Positions 1-8,368 of a stretch of 64,000 nucleotides of DNA are shown one piece after another. Origin of the DNA: Streptomyces longwoodensis (GTDB taxonomy: Bacteria; Actinomycetota; Actinomycetes; Streptomycetales; Streptomycetaceae). Positions within the stretch are counted from its first letter, which is position 1; every line of letters begins with the position of its first letter. Position numbers and translations under genes: made by a program. The stretch is from positions 949,769 through 1,013,768 of the forward strand of contig NZ_KQ948549.1 in assembly GCF_001514125.1 (NCBI RefSeq), written 5' to 3'. Below the pieces are notes generated by a model. The model did no database searches. It had not been told where the DNA came from and worked only from the letters and a program-made list of their open reading frames with translations.

Positions 1-257
1 TGCAGATGCAGATGTACGTCGCCGTCGCGGCCGCCGAGCAGGAGGGCGACCACGAGTTCGGCCAGTCCGTACGCCGTGACTGGATGCGGCTGTGGGACAC
101 CGTCCGCGCGCCGCTCGGCGGGGACGACGACACGGCGGCCTTCATGGCCTCGGGCATGCTGATCAACTGCCTGGTGGCCATGGGCTTTCCACCCGACCAC
201 CGGGTCTGGGCGGGATGCTTCCCGGCGGACGCCGGCAAGGTCCGACCGGGGGAGTGA
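1..257 (+). CDS. TetR-family regulator, C-terminal fragment (cut by window edge)
   Basis: The reading frame is open from the first base and ends with TGA at 255-257, so only about 84 C-terminal residues are visible and the true start lies outside the window. The helical sequence containing RDWMRLWDTVR and MLINCLVAMGF resembles the ligand-binding and dimerisation domain of TetR/AcrR proteins; the HTH is not visible. It lies 143 bp upstream of, and co-directional with, an MFS exporter, and a 22-bp inverted repeat sits in the gap, the usual layout of a TetR controlling an efflux pump. The family call rests on the fragment and its context. Confidence 0.6.
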   Translation, partial: QMQMYVAVAAAEQEGDHEFGQSVRRDWMRLWDTVRAPLGGDDDTAAFMASGMLINCLVAMGFPPDHRVWAGCFPADAGKVRPGE

Positions 258-318
258 CGCCCGCCGGCTCGCGCCGCGACATCGTTCCCTCCGGACATGG
301 CTTTTCTTTGCCCTTTGA

Positions 319-340
319 AGTTAGTCATCAATAACTAACT
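319..340. promoter_or_regulatory. Candidate TetR operator upstream of MFS exporter
   Basis: Perfect inverted repeat AGTTAGT-N8-ACTAACT. It is AT-rich against the local background and lies 60 bp before the exporter start. The length and two-arm geometry suit a TetR dimer, and the adjacent TetR gene is the likely ligand-responsive repressor. Binding is inferred. Confidence 0.6.
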
Positions 341-400
341 GAATCGACCAGTCACCCGCTCGGCTGCCGCATCAGCCGCCGACCACCCCCTGGGGGAGAG

Positions 401-1903
401 ATGTCGAACAACGAACCGGACAGCGCCCCGTCCGCACGGTCCATGTGGTGGGCCCTCGTCATCACCAGCGTCGCCGGCTTCATGGCGGCCCTGGACAACC
501 TCGTCGTCACCACCGCCCTGCCCTCGATCCGCGAGGACCTGGGGGGCGCCCTGGACGACCTGGAGTGGACCGTCAGCGCCTACACGCTGACCTTCGCCGT
601 ACTGCTGATGTTCGGCGCGGCCCTCGGCGACCGCTTCGGACGCCGCCGCCTCTTCCTCGTCGGGCTCACCGTCTTCACCGGCGCGTCCGCGGCCGCCGCC
701 ATGGCGCCGAGCATCGGCGCGCTGATCGCCGCCCGCGCGGTGCAGGGCGCCGGGGCCGCCGTGCTGATGCCGCTCACCCTGACCCTGCTGACCGCGGCCG
801 TGCCCGCTGCCAAGCGCGGCATGATGTTCGGGATCTGGGGCGCGGTCAACGGACTCGCCGTCGCCGCGGGCCCGCTGATCGGCGGCAGCCTCACCGAACA
901 CGTCTCGTACCACTGGATCTTCTGGATCAACGTGCCCATCGGCCTCGCCCTGCTGCCGCTCGCCCGGCTGCGGCTCGCCGAGTCGCGCGGCGCCGGGGCA
1001 CGGCTCGACGTCCCCGGCACCCTGCTCGCCAGCGGCGGACTCTTCGGCATCGTCTACGGCCTGGTCCGCGGACCGGCCGACGGCTGGACCAACTCCCTCG
1101 TGCTCACCTCGCTGTTCGCGGGCGCCGTGCTGGTCGCCGGGTTCGTGCTCTACAGCTCCCGTGCCGCCGCGCCGATGCTGCCGATGAGGCTGTTCCGCTC
1201 CCGCGCCTTCTCCGGCATCAACGCGGCGAGCCTGCTGATGTTCGTCGGCATGTTCGGTTCGATCTTCCTGCTCAGCCAGTACATGCAGGGCGTGCTCGGC
1301 TATTCGCCGACCGAGGCGGGCCTGAGGATGCTGCCGTGGACCGGCATGCCGATGCTCGTCGCCCCGATCGCCGGCATCCTCTCCGACCGGATCGGCGGCC
1401 GCCCGGTCGTCGCCGCGGGCCTGTTCATCCAGGCCGCGGGACTCGCCTGGCTCGCCGCCGTGGCCACCGCCGACGCCTCCTACGCCTCCCAGCTGCCCGG
1501 CCTCGTCCTCAGTGGCATCGGCATGGCGCTGTACTTCGCGCCGGCCGCCAACCTCGTGATGTCCAGCGTGCTCCCGCACGAACAGGGCATCGCCTCCGGC
1601 GCCAACAACGCCCTCCGCGAGGTAGGCGGCGCGCTCGGCATCGCGATCATGTCGTCGATCTTCTCCGCGCAGGGCGGCTACGAGAGCGCCCAGAGCTTCG
1701 TGGACGGCCTGCGCCCCGCCGTGGTCGCCGGAGCGCTCCTCGTCGTCCTCGGCGCCTTCGCCGCACTGGTGATACCCGCCCGACAGGGCATCACGGCAGG
1801 GGAGCCGACGCAGCCCGCCGCGTCCTCCGACGAGGCGGAGGCCGGCGTGCACGGGGCGTCCGCCGGGCGCCCGACGGCCCTGGAGCCGACCGCCACGCGC
1901 TGA
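401..1903 (+). CDS. MFS drug exporter, DHA2 (EmrB/QacA) family
   Basis: A 500-residue integral membrane protein predicted to export drugs or toxic metabolites using the proton gradient. It has the many hydrophobic helices expected of the 14-TM DHA2 family. Motif A (LGDRFGRRRLF) follows the second helix, motif D1-like residues (LDNLVVTTALPSI) lie in helix 1, and the motif C-like glycine/proline stretch AAGPLIGGSL is in helix 5. ATG 401 follows GGGGGAGAG at a good distance. The C-terminal 40 residues are a hydrophilic tail. The upstream TetR fragment and operator suggest substrate-induced expression. The substrate cannot be told from sequence. Confidence 0.93.
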   Translation: MSNNEPDSAPSARSMWWALVITSVAGFMAALDNLVVTTALPSIREDLGGALDDLEWTVSAYTLTFAVLLMFGAALGDRFGRRRLFLVGLTVFTGASAAAAMAPSIGALIAARAVQGAGAAVLMPLTLTLLTAAVPAAKRGMMFGIWGAVNGLAVAAGPLIGGSLTEHVSYHWIFWINVPIGLALLPLARLRLAESRGAGARLDVPGTLLASGGLFGIVYGLVRGPADGWTNSLVLTSLFAGAVLVAGFVLYSSRAAAPMLPMRLFRSRAFSGINAASLLMFVGMFGSIFLLSQYMQGVLGYSPTEAGLRMLPWTGMPMLVAPIAGILSDRIGGRPVVAAGLFIQAAGLAWLAAVATADASYASQLPGLVLSGIGMALYFAPAANLVMSSVLPHEQGIASGANNALREVGGALGIAIMSSIFSAQGGYESAQSFVDGLRPAVVAGALLVVLGAFAALVIPARQGITAGEPTQPAASSDEAEAGVHGASAGRPTALEPTATR

Positions 1904-1923
1904 GGCGGGCGGACGTCACGTCC

Positions 1924-1963
1924 CGGCCCGGCGCCGTGCTCACCGCAGCACGGCGCCGGGCCG
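1924..1963. terminator. Bidirectional terminator hairpin
   Basis: Perfect 17-bp stem (1924-1940 with 1947-1963) and a 6-nt loop, just after the MFS stop and just before the end of the convergent LacI gene. There is no U-tract, as is usual in Streptomyces. It probably terminates both genes. Confidence 0.75.
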
Positions 1964-2000
1964 CGCCCGCGAGGGCAACGCGGCCTCCCCGGCCGCCCGT

Positions 2001-2993
2001 TCAGCTCGACTCGCGGACCACGAGCTCGTTCGGCATGATCACCGGCTTCCGCGGGCCGCCCTCGATGAGCGCCAGCAGCAGGCGCACCGTCGCGGTGGCC
2101 TGGTCGGCCATGGAACTGCGCACCGAGGTGAGCGCGGGCGTGGTGTAGGCGGCGGCCTCGATGTCGTCGAACCCGACCACGGCCACGTCGTCCGGGACCC
2201 GGCGCCCCGCCTGGTGCAGGGTCCGCAACGCCCCGATGGCCATGAGGTCGTTTGCCGCGAACACCGCGTCGAGGTCCGGGTCGTCCTCGAGGAGCTGCCG
2301 CATGGCCTCCGCGCCCGACACCCGGGTGAAGTCGCCCAGCGCGACGATGGAACGGCGCCCGGTGTCCCGCAGGACCGCCCGGTACCCCTCCAGCCGTTCA
2401 CGGGACTCGTACAGGTCCAGCGGTCCGGTGATGGTGGCGATCCGGCGCCTGCCCCGGTCCAGCAGGTGCCGTACTGCCAGCGCCGCGCCGCCCGCGTTGT
2501 CCAGCGCCACGTACGGGACGTCCGTCGCGGCGGTGCGGTTGAAGGACGCGACGGGCAGACCCATGCGGGCGAGCGCGGCAGGCAGGGGATCGGCGCCGTG
2601 CAGCGCCACGAGCATCACGCCGTCCACGTGACCCCCCGCCACGTACCGCTCCACCCGGGCCCGGCTCTCGTCGGACTCGGCGAGGATCAGCACCACGCGT
2701 CTGCCGACGGCCTCCAACTCCCGGCTGACGGTGCGCACCACGGTGGAGAACAGCGGGTCGTCGGAGACCACGCCCTTGGGCGGGTCGGAGACGACCACGG
2801 CGACGGCGTCGGTGCGGCGGGTGACCAGGTTGCGGGCGGCGGCGTTCGGCACGTACCCGAGTTCCCGCACGGCCTGCATGACGACGTCCCGGATCTCCGG
2901 CGCGACGGTGGTCTCCCCGTTGATGACCCGGGAGACGCTCGACTTGGACACGCCGGCCCGCGCGGCGACCACCGCGAGCGTGGGTCGTTTCAT
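2001..2993 (-). CDS. LacI-family transcriptional regulator
   Basis: A 330-residue LacI/GalR repressor. Residues 1-60 form the HTH and hinge helix (TLAVVAARAGVSKSSVSRVI and AVRELGYVPNAAARNL). The rest is a periplasmic-binding-protein-like sugar domain, with AVFAANDLMAIGALRTL and DVAVVGFDDIEAAAYTTPAL being classical LacI core motifs. It is divergent from the GH16 glucanase, and palindromes lie in the shared promoter region, so it probably represses that gene and itself until an oligosaccharide appears. Length and domains are complete. The ligand is unknown; the GGGAGCGCTCCC-type site resembles that of CebR-like regulators, which is only suggestive. Confidence 0.92.
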   Translation of the reverse strand: MKRPTLAVVAARAGVSKSSVSRVINGETTVAPEIRDVVMQAVRELGYVPNAAARNLVTRRTDAVAVVVSDPPKGVVSDDPLFSTVVRTVSRELEAVGRRVVLILAESDESRARVERYVAGGHVDGVMLVALHGADPLPAALARMGLPVASFNRTAATDVPYVALDNAGGAALAVRHLLDRGRRRIATITGPLDLYESRERLEGYRAVLRDTGRRSIVALGDFTRVSGAEAMRQLLEDDPDLDAVFAANDLMAIGALRTLHQAGRRVPDDVAVVGFDDIEAAAYTTPALTSVRSSMADQATATVRLLLALIEGGPRKPVIMPNELVVRESS

Positions 2994-3031
2994 CGCCTTC
3001 CGATCACCGGTGCCCGGTCCTCGAGTCCAGG

Positions 3032-3045
3032 GAGCGTTTCCGCTC
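3032..3045. promoter_or_regulatory. Candidate LacI autoregulatory operator
   Basis: Inverted repeat GAGCG-TTTC-CGCTC, 39 bp upstream of the lacI-type start codon. It shares the GGGAGCG half-site with the palindrome at 3274-3287. Apart from these two sites I see nothing else of note in the 321-bp gap 2994-3314. Confidence 0.4.
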
Positions 3046-3273
3046 AGGATGACCTCGGCCCGATCCGCATGTCAACGGGCCCTTGCTCGCCCCCTGGTAG
3101 GCGAACTCTCCGCCAACTGGGCCCATGCGGGCGCCTGTCGACAGGTGTCGTGCCCACCGCCGAAGTGGATCTCAGGAACCGTTCCCCGGAACCGGCCGTG
3201 TGCGTCAGGGGTGTTACGGGCCTGTTGCTCAAAGCCTTGACAGTCCCTCGGGACCGGCCCATCCTCACCCCTC

Positions 3274-3287
3274 AGGGAGCGCTCCCT
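3274..3287. promoter_or_regulatory. Candidate LacI operator for GH16 gene
   Basis: Perfect 14-bp palindrome AGGGAGCGCTCCCT, 28 bp before the GH16 start. Its core matches the known form of Streptomyces CebR-type LacI operators (TGGGAGCGCTCCCA). It is placed to block transcription of the glucanase gene. The adjacent LacI protein is the natural candidate to bind it. Confidence 0.6.
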
Positions 3288-3314
3288 CACCCTTCCCCCA
3301 CTGAGGAGTCGCCC

Positions 3315-5045
3315 GTGCATCCCCTGCTCCGCCGCATCGGCTTACCCGCCGTCGTCGCGGCCGTCCTGCTCACCCTCGTCGGCCTGCCCGCGCCCCGCGC
3401 GCACGCCGCCGAGACCCTGCTGTCGCAGGGCCGGCCCGTCGTCGCGTCCAGCACCGAGGAACCGTTCGGCGCGCCCGGGGCCGTCGACGGCAACCCGGCG
3501 ACGCGCTGGTCCAGCGCCTTCTCCGACCCCCAGTGGATCAGGGTCGACCTCGGGGCCCCGGCCCGCATCAGCCGCGTGACCCTCCAGTGGGAGGCGGCCT
3601 ACGGCAAGGCCTTCCGCATCGAGGTGTCGGACGACGCCCAGACCTGGTCGACCGTCCACGAGACGACGGGCGGCACCGGTGGCACGCAGAACCTGACCCT
3701 GACGGGCACCGGCCGCTACGTCCGCATGTACGGCACCCAGCGCGGCACCGGATACGGCTTCTCCCTCTGGGAGTTCCAGGTGTACGGCACCGCCGGCACC
3801 GGCGGCGACCCGGGCGGCGGTGGCGGGGACGCGCTGCTGTCGTACGGGAGGACGGGCGCGGCCTCCTCCTCGCAGAGCGACCAGAACTGCTGGGAGTGCA
3901 CGCCCGCCCGGGCCTTCGACCGCGACCCCGCCTCCCGCTGGGCGACCAGCTCCACCACCGGCTGGACCGACCCCGGCTGGATCTCCGTCGACCTCGGCGC
4001 GACCGCGCAGATCTCCACGGTGGTCCTGCAGTGGGACCCGGCCTACGCCAAGTCCTTCCAGATCCAGGTCTCGCCCAACGGCACCGACTGGACGCCGATC
4101 TACTCGACCACGTCCGGCACCGGCTTCAAACAGACCCTGGCGGTCTCCGGCACGGGACGCTACGTCCGGATGTACGGCACCGAACGGGCCACCCCCTACG
4201 GCTACTCCCTGTGGGAATTCCAGGTGTACGGCACCGGAGGCGCCCCGATCCCCGCGCCGCCGCTGCCCCCGGACCCGGCGCAGCCGCCGCGGCTGGTCTG
4301 GAGCGACGACTTCGACGGAGCCGCCGGGAGCACACCGGACCCGGCCAAGTGGCGGGCCGACCCCGGCACCGGCCAGAACGGCGAGCTGCAGTACTACACC
4401 GACCACCGGAACGCCGCGCTCGACGGCGGCGGCCACCTCGTCATGGAGGCCCGCAAGGAGGCCAGCCCCGGCCGCGCCTGCCCGCCCGACCCGCTGACCG
4501 GCAGCACCACCTGCCAGTACACCTCGGCCCGCATGAACACCGGCGCCACCTTCCAGTTCACCTACGGGCGCGTCGAGGCCCGCATCAAGGTGCCCAAGGG
4601 CAACGGGCTGTGGCCCGCGTTCTGGATGATGGGCGCCGACTTCCTCACCGGCCGTCCGTGGCCGTACAACGGCGAGGTCGACATCATGGAGGTCCTCGGC
4701 AAGGACGTGAAGACGGCCTACTCGACCGTGCACGCCCCCGCCTACAACGGCGGCAACGGGATCGGCTCGCCGTACCGGCTGCCCTCGGGCGCCGACTTCT
4801 CGGACGACTTCCACACCTGGGCCGCCGACTGGAACAGCAAGGGCATCGTGTTCAGCCTCGACGGGCGCACCGTGTTCACCCTGGACAAGGACCAGGTGGA
4901 GCGCACGCGCGGTCCGTGGATCTTCGACCACCCGCACTACATGATCCTCAACCTGGCGGTCGGCGGCGACTGGCCCGGCCCGACCGACGCGTCGACGCCG
5001 TTCCCGTCCCGGATGCTCGTCGACTACGTGCGCGTCTACCAGTAG
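3315..5045 (+). CDS. Secreted GH16 beta-glucanase with two discoidin/CBM32 domains
   Basis: A 576-residue secreted glycosidase. Residues 1 to about 31 are a Sec signal peptide ending AHA. Two homologous F5/8-type-C (discoidin, CBM32-like) domains follow at roughly 32-160 and 178-310, each ending in a YGxSLWEFQVYG motif and joined by a Gly-rich linker. A Pro-rich linker then leads to a GH16 domain to the C-terminus. The GH16 active-site motif ExDxxE is E454-V-D456-I-M-E459, with nucleophile and acid/base intact. GTG 3315 follows GAGGAG; upstream frame extension lacks a signal peptide. The likely substrates are beta-1,3 or mixed-linkage glucans. It is probably LacI-controlled. Confidence 0.92.
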   Translation: MHPLLRRIGLPAVVAAVLLTLVGLPAPRAHAAETLLSQGRPVVASSTEEPFGAPGAVDGNPATRWSSAFSDPQWIRVDLGAPARISRVTLQWEAAYGKAFRIEVSDDAQTWSTVHETTGGTGGTQNLTLTGTGRYVRMYGTQRGTGYGFSLWEFQVYGTAGTGGDPGGGGGDALLSYGRTGAASSSQSDQNCWECTPARAFDRDPASRWATSSTTGWTDPGWISVDLGATAQISTVVLQWDPAYAKSFQIQVSPNGTDWTPIYSTTSGTGFKQTLAVSGTGRYVRMYGTERATPYGYSLWEFQVYGTGGAPIPAPPLPPDPAQPPRLVWSDDFDGAAGSTPDPAKWRADPGTGQNGELQYYTDHRNAALDGGGHLVMEARKEASPGRACPPDPLTGSTTCQYTSARMNTGATFQFTYGRVEARIKVPKGNGLWPAFWMMGADFLTGRPWPYNGEVDIMEVLGKDVKTAYSTVHAPAYNGGNGIGSPYRLPSGADFSDDFHTWAADWNSKGIVFSLDGRTVFTLDKDQVERTRGPWIFDHPHYMILNLAVGGDWPGPTDASTPFPSRMLVDYVRVYQ

Positions 5046-5071
5046 CGCGGCCGGCACCGGCCCCCTTGTCA

Positions 5072-5106
5072 GGTCCGGCCCGGACACCTCCGTTCCGGGC
5101 CGGACC
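5072..5106. terminator. Terminator hairpin after GH16 gene
   Basis: 13-bp perfect stem (5072-5084 with 5094-5106) and a 9-nt loop in the 101-bp gap between the GH16 and DUF1996 genes. The two genes may therefore be separate transcripts, or the hairpin may only attenuate read-through. Confidence 0.65.
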
Positions 5107-5146
5107 GCAGCCGCACCACGCCCCACCCCTCAGATCAGGAAGTGAC

Positions 5147-6517
5147 ATGCGCAGATACCCCTTACACCTCTATCCCGTCCTGGTCGGTGCGCTCGCGATC
5201 GCCCTGGCCGCCGCCCTCGGCATCACCCTCGGCGCCCCGGCCGCACGGGCCGCCACGGTCACCGTCCAGGCCGAGTCCTACGCGGCGCAGTCCGGCGTCA
5301 CCCTGGAGACGACCGCCGACCAGGGCGGCGGGCAGAACGCGGCCTACCTCGCCGACGGCGACTGGATGCGCTTCGACCAGGTCGACCTCGGCCCCGCCGG
5401 CCGCCTGACGGTGTCGGCGCGCCTGGCCTCCGCCACGGGCACCGGTTCCGTCGAACTGCGCACCGGTTCCCAGACCGGCCCGCTGCTCGCCGTGATCCAG
5501 GTCAGTCCCACCGGGGGCTGGCAGACCTGGGCGACCCGCAGCGCCGACGTCACCACCCACCCGACCGGTCCCCAGACCGTGTTCGCGGTGCTGCGCAGCA
5601 CCGCGCCCGGTGACTTCGTCAACATCAACTGGTTCTCGTTCGTCAGCGGCGGCGACGAGCCCGCACCGGGCTGGGTCGACGTCGACCAGACCAAGTGGCA
5701 GGCGCAGCTGAACCAGTTCCGGGCGATGACCCCGGCGCCGGTGCCCGCCAACGCGGTGCGCGTCCCCGAGTTCAACGCCACCTGCACCTACAGCCACTCC
5801 AAGCCGGACGACCCGATCGTCTTCCCCGGACTGCCGGGCGCGTCCCACATGCACAGCTTCTTCGGCAACAAGAGCACCGACGCGTTCACCACGACCCAGA
5901 GCCTGCTGGGCACCACGGCCACGAGCTGCACGCCCGCCAAGGACCTCTCCGCGTACTGGATCCCCACGCTCTACGAGCGCGGCAAGGCGGTCGAGCCCGA
6001 CGGGATGATCGTCTACTACGGGTCGCGGCTGCCCGACCCCACCGCGACCGTGCCCTTCCCGCAGGGCTTCCGCATGATCGCGGGCAACGCCAAGCTGCAG
6101 GTGGCCACTCCGGCCGGCTCGCCCAACCAGTTCTGGTGCGCCGGACCGGGCGGTGAGACCGGCCGCAGCGCCGACGGCAACTGGCCGCTGTGCGCGCCGA
6201 CCGCCAAGCTGGTGTACCAACTGGTCTTCCCGGACTGCTGGGACGGCAAGCACCTCGACAGCCCCGACCACAAGTCGCACGTCGCCTTCACCTACGACGG
6301 CAAGTGCAGCGGCGCCTACCCGGTGGCCATCCCCTCGGTCTCGTTCGTCATCAGCTACCCGACCAGCGGGAGCGCCGACGGGTTCTCCCTGGCGTCGGGC
6401 ATGGCCTCGTCCATCCACGGCGACTTCTTCAACGCCTGGGACACCGCGGCCCTCGGGCAGCGCGTGAAGGACTGCATCGTGCAGAGCGCCAAGTGCAACT
6501 CCGCCGGAACGTTCTGA
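5147..6517 (+). CDS. Secreted CBM6-DUF1996 protein
   Basis: A 456-residue exported protein. Residues 1 to about 36 are a signal peptide (hydrophobic core, then AARA). About 37-165 is a CBM6-type beta-sandwich (TVQAESYAAQSG ... DWMRFDQVDLG ... NINWFSF). About 185-456 is a DUF1996 domain, recognised by HSKPDDPIVFPG, SHMHSFFGN, DLSAYWIPTLY and FPDCWDGKHLDSPDHKSHVA. DUF1996 proteins are common beside polysaccharide-active enzymes in Streptomyces and fungi, and their exact reaction is not established. Placement after the GH16 enzyme suggests cooperation on a glycan. ATG 5147 follows a weak AGGAAG. Confidence 0.88.
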   Translation: MRRYPLHLYPVLVGALAIALAAALGITLGAPAARAATVTVQAESYAAQSGVTLETTADQGGGQNAAYLADGDWMRFDQVDLGPAGRLTVSARLASATGTGSVELRTGSQTGPLLAVIQVSPTGGWQTWATRSADVTTHPTGPQTVFAVLRSTAPGDFVNINWFSFVSGGDEPAPGWVDVDQTKWQAQLNQFRAMTPAPVPANAVRVPEFNATCTYSHSKPDDPIVFPGLPGASHMHSFFGNKSTDAFTTTQSLLGTTATSCTPAKDLSAYWIPTLYERGKAVEPDGMIVYYGSRLPDPTATVPFPQGFRMIAGNAKLQVATPAGSPNQFWCAGPGGETGRSADGNWPLCAPTAKLVYQLVFPDCWDGKHLDSPDHKSHVAFTYDGKCSGAYPVAIPSVSFVISYPTSGSADGFSLASGMASSIHGDFFNAWDTAALGQRVKDCIVQSAKCNSAGTF

Positions 6518-7047
6518 CCCGGCGGACGGCGGCCGCCCTGCTCCTCGGCCTGGCGGCCGCCGGCTGCACCCCGCAGCCGGCGGCCGACCGGCCCGCGCCC
6601 GCCGCCTTCAACGACACCGACACCGCGTGGATCCAGCTGATGATCCCCATGGACGAACGGGCCGCGCTGCTCACCGACTTGGCGCCCGCACGCGCCGGGC
6701 ACCCGGCACTGGCCGCCTGGGCGAAGGAGACGCGGAAGAGGCTCGGGGACGAACTCGTCGACCTGCGCGAGCTGTTGCGGCTCTCGGGCGTCCCGGACAC
6801 CCGCCCGCACGAGGGCCACACCATGCCCGGCATGGTCGGCCTCGACACGGTGCGCAGGGCGAGGACCGTGACCGGGGAAGGCTTCGACCGCCTCCTCACC
6901 GGGAGCCTGCGGGCCCATCTCGTGCAGGTCCGCATGCTGTGTGCGAGCGAGCGCACGGCGGGCAGCGCCGTGCGGGCGAAGGACCTCGCCGCCACGATCG
7001 AGAGGAGTGTGGCCGAGCGGATCACCCGCCTCGACGAGGTCGCGTGA
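6493..7047 (+). CDS. DUF305-like lipoprotein
   Basis: About 184 residues. The N-terminus has positive residues, a hydrophobic stretch and a lipobox-like AAAGC with the cysteine near residue 25, so it is probably a membrane-anchored lipoprotein. The body matches the DUF305 pattern: WIQLMIPMDERAALLTDLA, GHPALAAWAKETRKRLGDEL and HEGHTMPGM, although the usual HH metal-ligand pair is replaced. GTG 6493 overlaps the preceding gene by 25 bp; no better start exists except CTG 6514, which overlaps the upstream stop. The overlap implies co-transcription with the DUF1996 gene. Function is unknown; some DUF305 relatives bind copper. Confidence 0.65.
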   Translation: MQLRRNVLTRRTAAALLLGLAAAGCTPQPAADRPAPAAFNDTDTAWIQLMIPMDERAALLTDLAPARAGHPALAAWAKETRKRLGDELVDLRELLRLSGVPDTRPHEGHTMPGMVGLDTVRRARTVTGEGFDRLLTGSLRAHLVQVRMLCASERTAGSAVRAKDLAATIERSVAERITRLDEVA

Positions 7048-7048
7048 G

Positions 7049-7071
7049 GGCGACGGCGTACGGCCGTCGCC
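7049..7071. terminator. Terminator hairpin between convergent genes
   Basis: 9-bp perfect stem GGCGACGGC/GCCGTCGCC with a 5-nt loop, two bases after the DUF305-like stop and 23 bp before the end of the convergent monooxygenase gene. Confidence 0.6.
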
Positions 7072-7093
7072 GCCGGGCGGAGCGGAGGCGCCG

Positions 7094-8236
7094 TCACGCA
7101 CCGTCCCGTACGGACGTGAAGAACTCGGTCATCCGCTCCAGCCCCTTCTCGCCGAACATCGTCTCCAGACTGGCCGCGGACTCGGCGGCGGACGCCTCGC
7201 TGCGGGGGAAGAGTGCCTCCTCGTACGCGGCGAGGGCCGCCTCCGGGTCGTCGGGGCGGGCGGCGACGGCCTCGGCGAGTTCGGCGCCGTCCAGCATCGC
7301 CAGGTTGGCGCCCTCACCGGCGAACGGGGACATCAGGTGGGCCGCGTCACCGAGCAGGGTCACTCCGGGGACGCGGTCCCAGCGGTGCCCGACCGGCAGG
7401 GCGTGGATGCGCCGCGGGACGAGCGCGCCGTCGGCGTCGGCGACCAGGCCGCGCAGACCCTCGTCCCACCCGTCGAAGTGTGCGAGGACCGCGGCCTTCG
7501 CGGCGGCCGTCTCCCCGAAGTCGACGGTGTCCAGCCAGCCCTCGTCGACGCGCAGGGCGGTGTAGACGTGCAGGCTGCCGTCGCTCTCCCGGTGGGCGAG
7601 GAAGCCCCGTCGCTCACCGAGGCAGAGGAAGAACCCGCCGCCGACCAGGGCCGCGCTGCGCGGGTGCCGGGCCTCGGCGTCGAGGAGGTCGGTCTCGACG
7701 AACGAGACACCGGTGTACGCGGGCCGGGCGCCGGACACCAGGGGCCTGATCCGTGACCAGGCGCCGTCCGCCCCGATGAGCAGGTCGGTGGTGAGGGCGG
7801 AGCCGTCGGCGAAGGTCACCTCGTGGCGGCCGTCGCCCAGGGGACGGGCGCCGGTGACCTTGCGGCCCCAGCGGACCGTGCCGTCGGGCAGGGAGCCGAG
7901 CAGCAGGTCGCGCAGCTCGCCCCGGTCCACCTCGGGCCGTCCGCCCGTGGCGTCGTCCTCCTCGGTGACGTGGACGGTGCCGTCGGGGCCGAGCAGGCGC
8001 AGGGCCTGGCCGCCCGGGTGGATGATCCGGCGGAACTCCTCGTACAGCCCGGCGGCGCGCAGGGCTTGCTGCCCGCTGTCCTCGTGGATGTCGAGCATGC
8101 CGCCCTGGGTGCGGGCCGAGGCCGACGCCTCCGCCTCGAAGACGGCCGCCTCGACGCCGTGGACGTGCAGGACGCGGGCGGCGGTGAGACCGCCGAGGCC
8201 GGCGCCGATGATCGCGACGGGGTGGTGAGTGCTCAT
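7094..8236 (-). CDS. TetX-like FAD-dependent monooxygenase
   Basis: A 380-residue class A flavoprotein hydroxylase. The N-terminal dinucleotide fold is AIIGAGLGGLTAARVLHVHG, the TetX-type substrate-side motif is GGMLDIHEDSGQQALRAAG, and the C-terminal FAD ribityl motif is VTLLGDAAHLMSPFAGEGAN. I chose ATG 8236 because GGAGGC precedes it and the Rossmann motif follows directly; the longer frame adds 36 unlikely residues. It should hydroxylate an aromatic or polyketide substrate with NAD(P)H. It lies downstream of a TetR gene on the same strand, and TetR-type operators occur before both genes. A paralogue is at 62244-63389. Confidence 0.9.
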   Translation of the reverse strand: MSTHHPVAIIGAGLGGLTAARVLHVHGVEAAVFEAEASASARTQGGMLDIHEDSGQQALRAAGLYEEFRRIIHPGGQALRLLGPDGTVHVTEEDDATGGRPEVDRGELRDLLLGSLPDGTVRWGRKVTGARPLGDGRHEVTFADGSALTTDLLIGADGAWSRIRPLVSGARPAYTGVSFVETDLLDAEARHPRSAALVGGGFFLCLGERRGFLAHRESDGSLHVYTALRVDEGWLDTVDFGETAAAKAAVLAHFDGWDEGLRGLVADADGALVPRRIHALPVGHRWDRVPGVTLLGDAAHLMSPFAGEGANLAMLDGAELAEAVAARPDDPEAALAAYEEALFPRSEASAAESAASLETMFGEKGLERMTEFFTSVRDGA

Positions 8237-8285
8237 CTGGGTGCCTCCTGGCGGGACGGGGGACGTGCGGACACCCACCAGGCTA

Positions 8286-8314
8286 ACGAACATGTTCGTG
8301 ACGAACAAGTTCGT
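8286..8314. promoter_or_regulatory. Tandem TetR operators before FAD monooxygenase
   Basis: Perfect 14-bp palindrome ACGAACATGTTCGT at 8286-8299, followed after one base by near-palindrome ACGAACAAGTTCGT at 8301-8314. They lie 50-78 bp upstream of the monooxygenase start and share the CGAAC-N2-GTTCG core with the site before the TetR gene. Confidence 0.75.
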
Positions 8315-8368
8315 CAGGCCCCTGGGGGTGCCGTACGGCGTCATGAAGCCGCAGGTGGTCCCGCCCGC

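Noticed and set aside
335..1852. Long minus-strand open frame opposite the MFS gene
   Set aside because: Product is Gly/Arg/His/Glu-rich without domains; typical shadow of a GC-rich gene on the other strand. Similar long shadows opposite 3342-5126, 9579-11444, 16732-19203 and 27199-29040 were rejected for the same reason.
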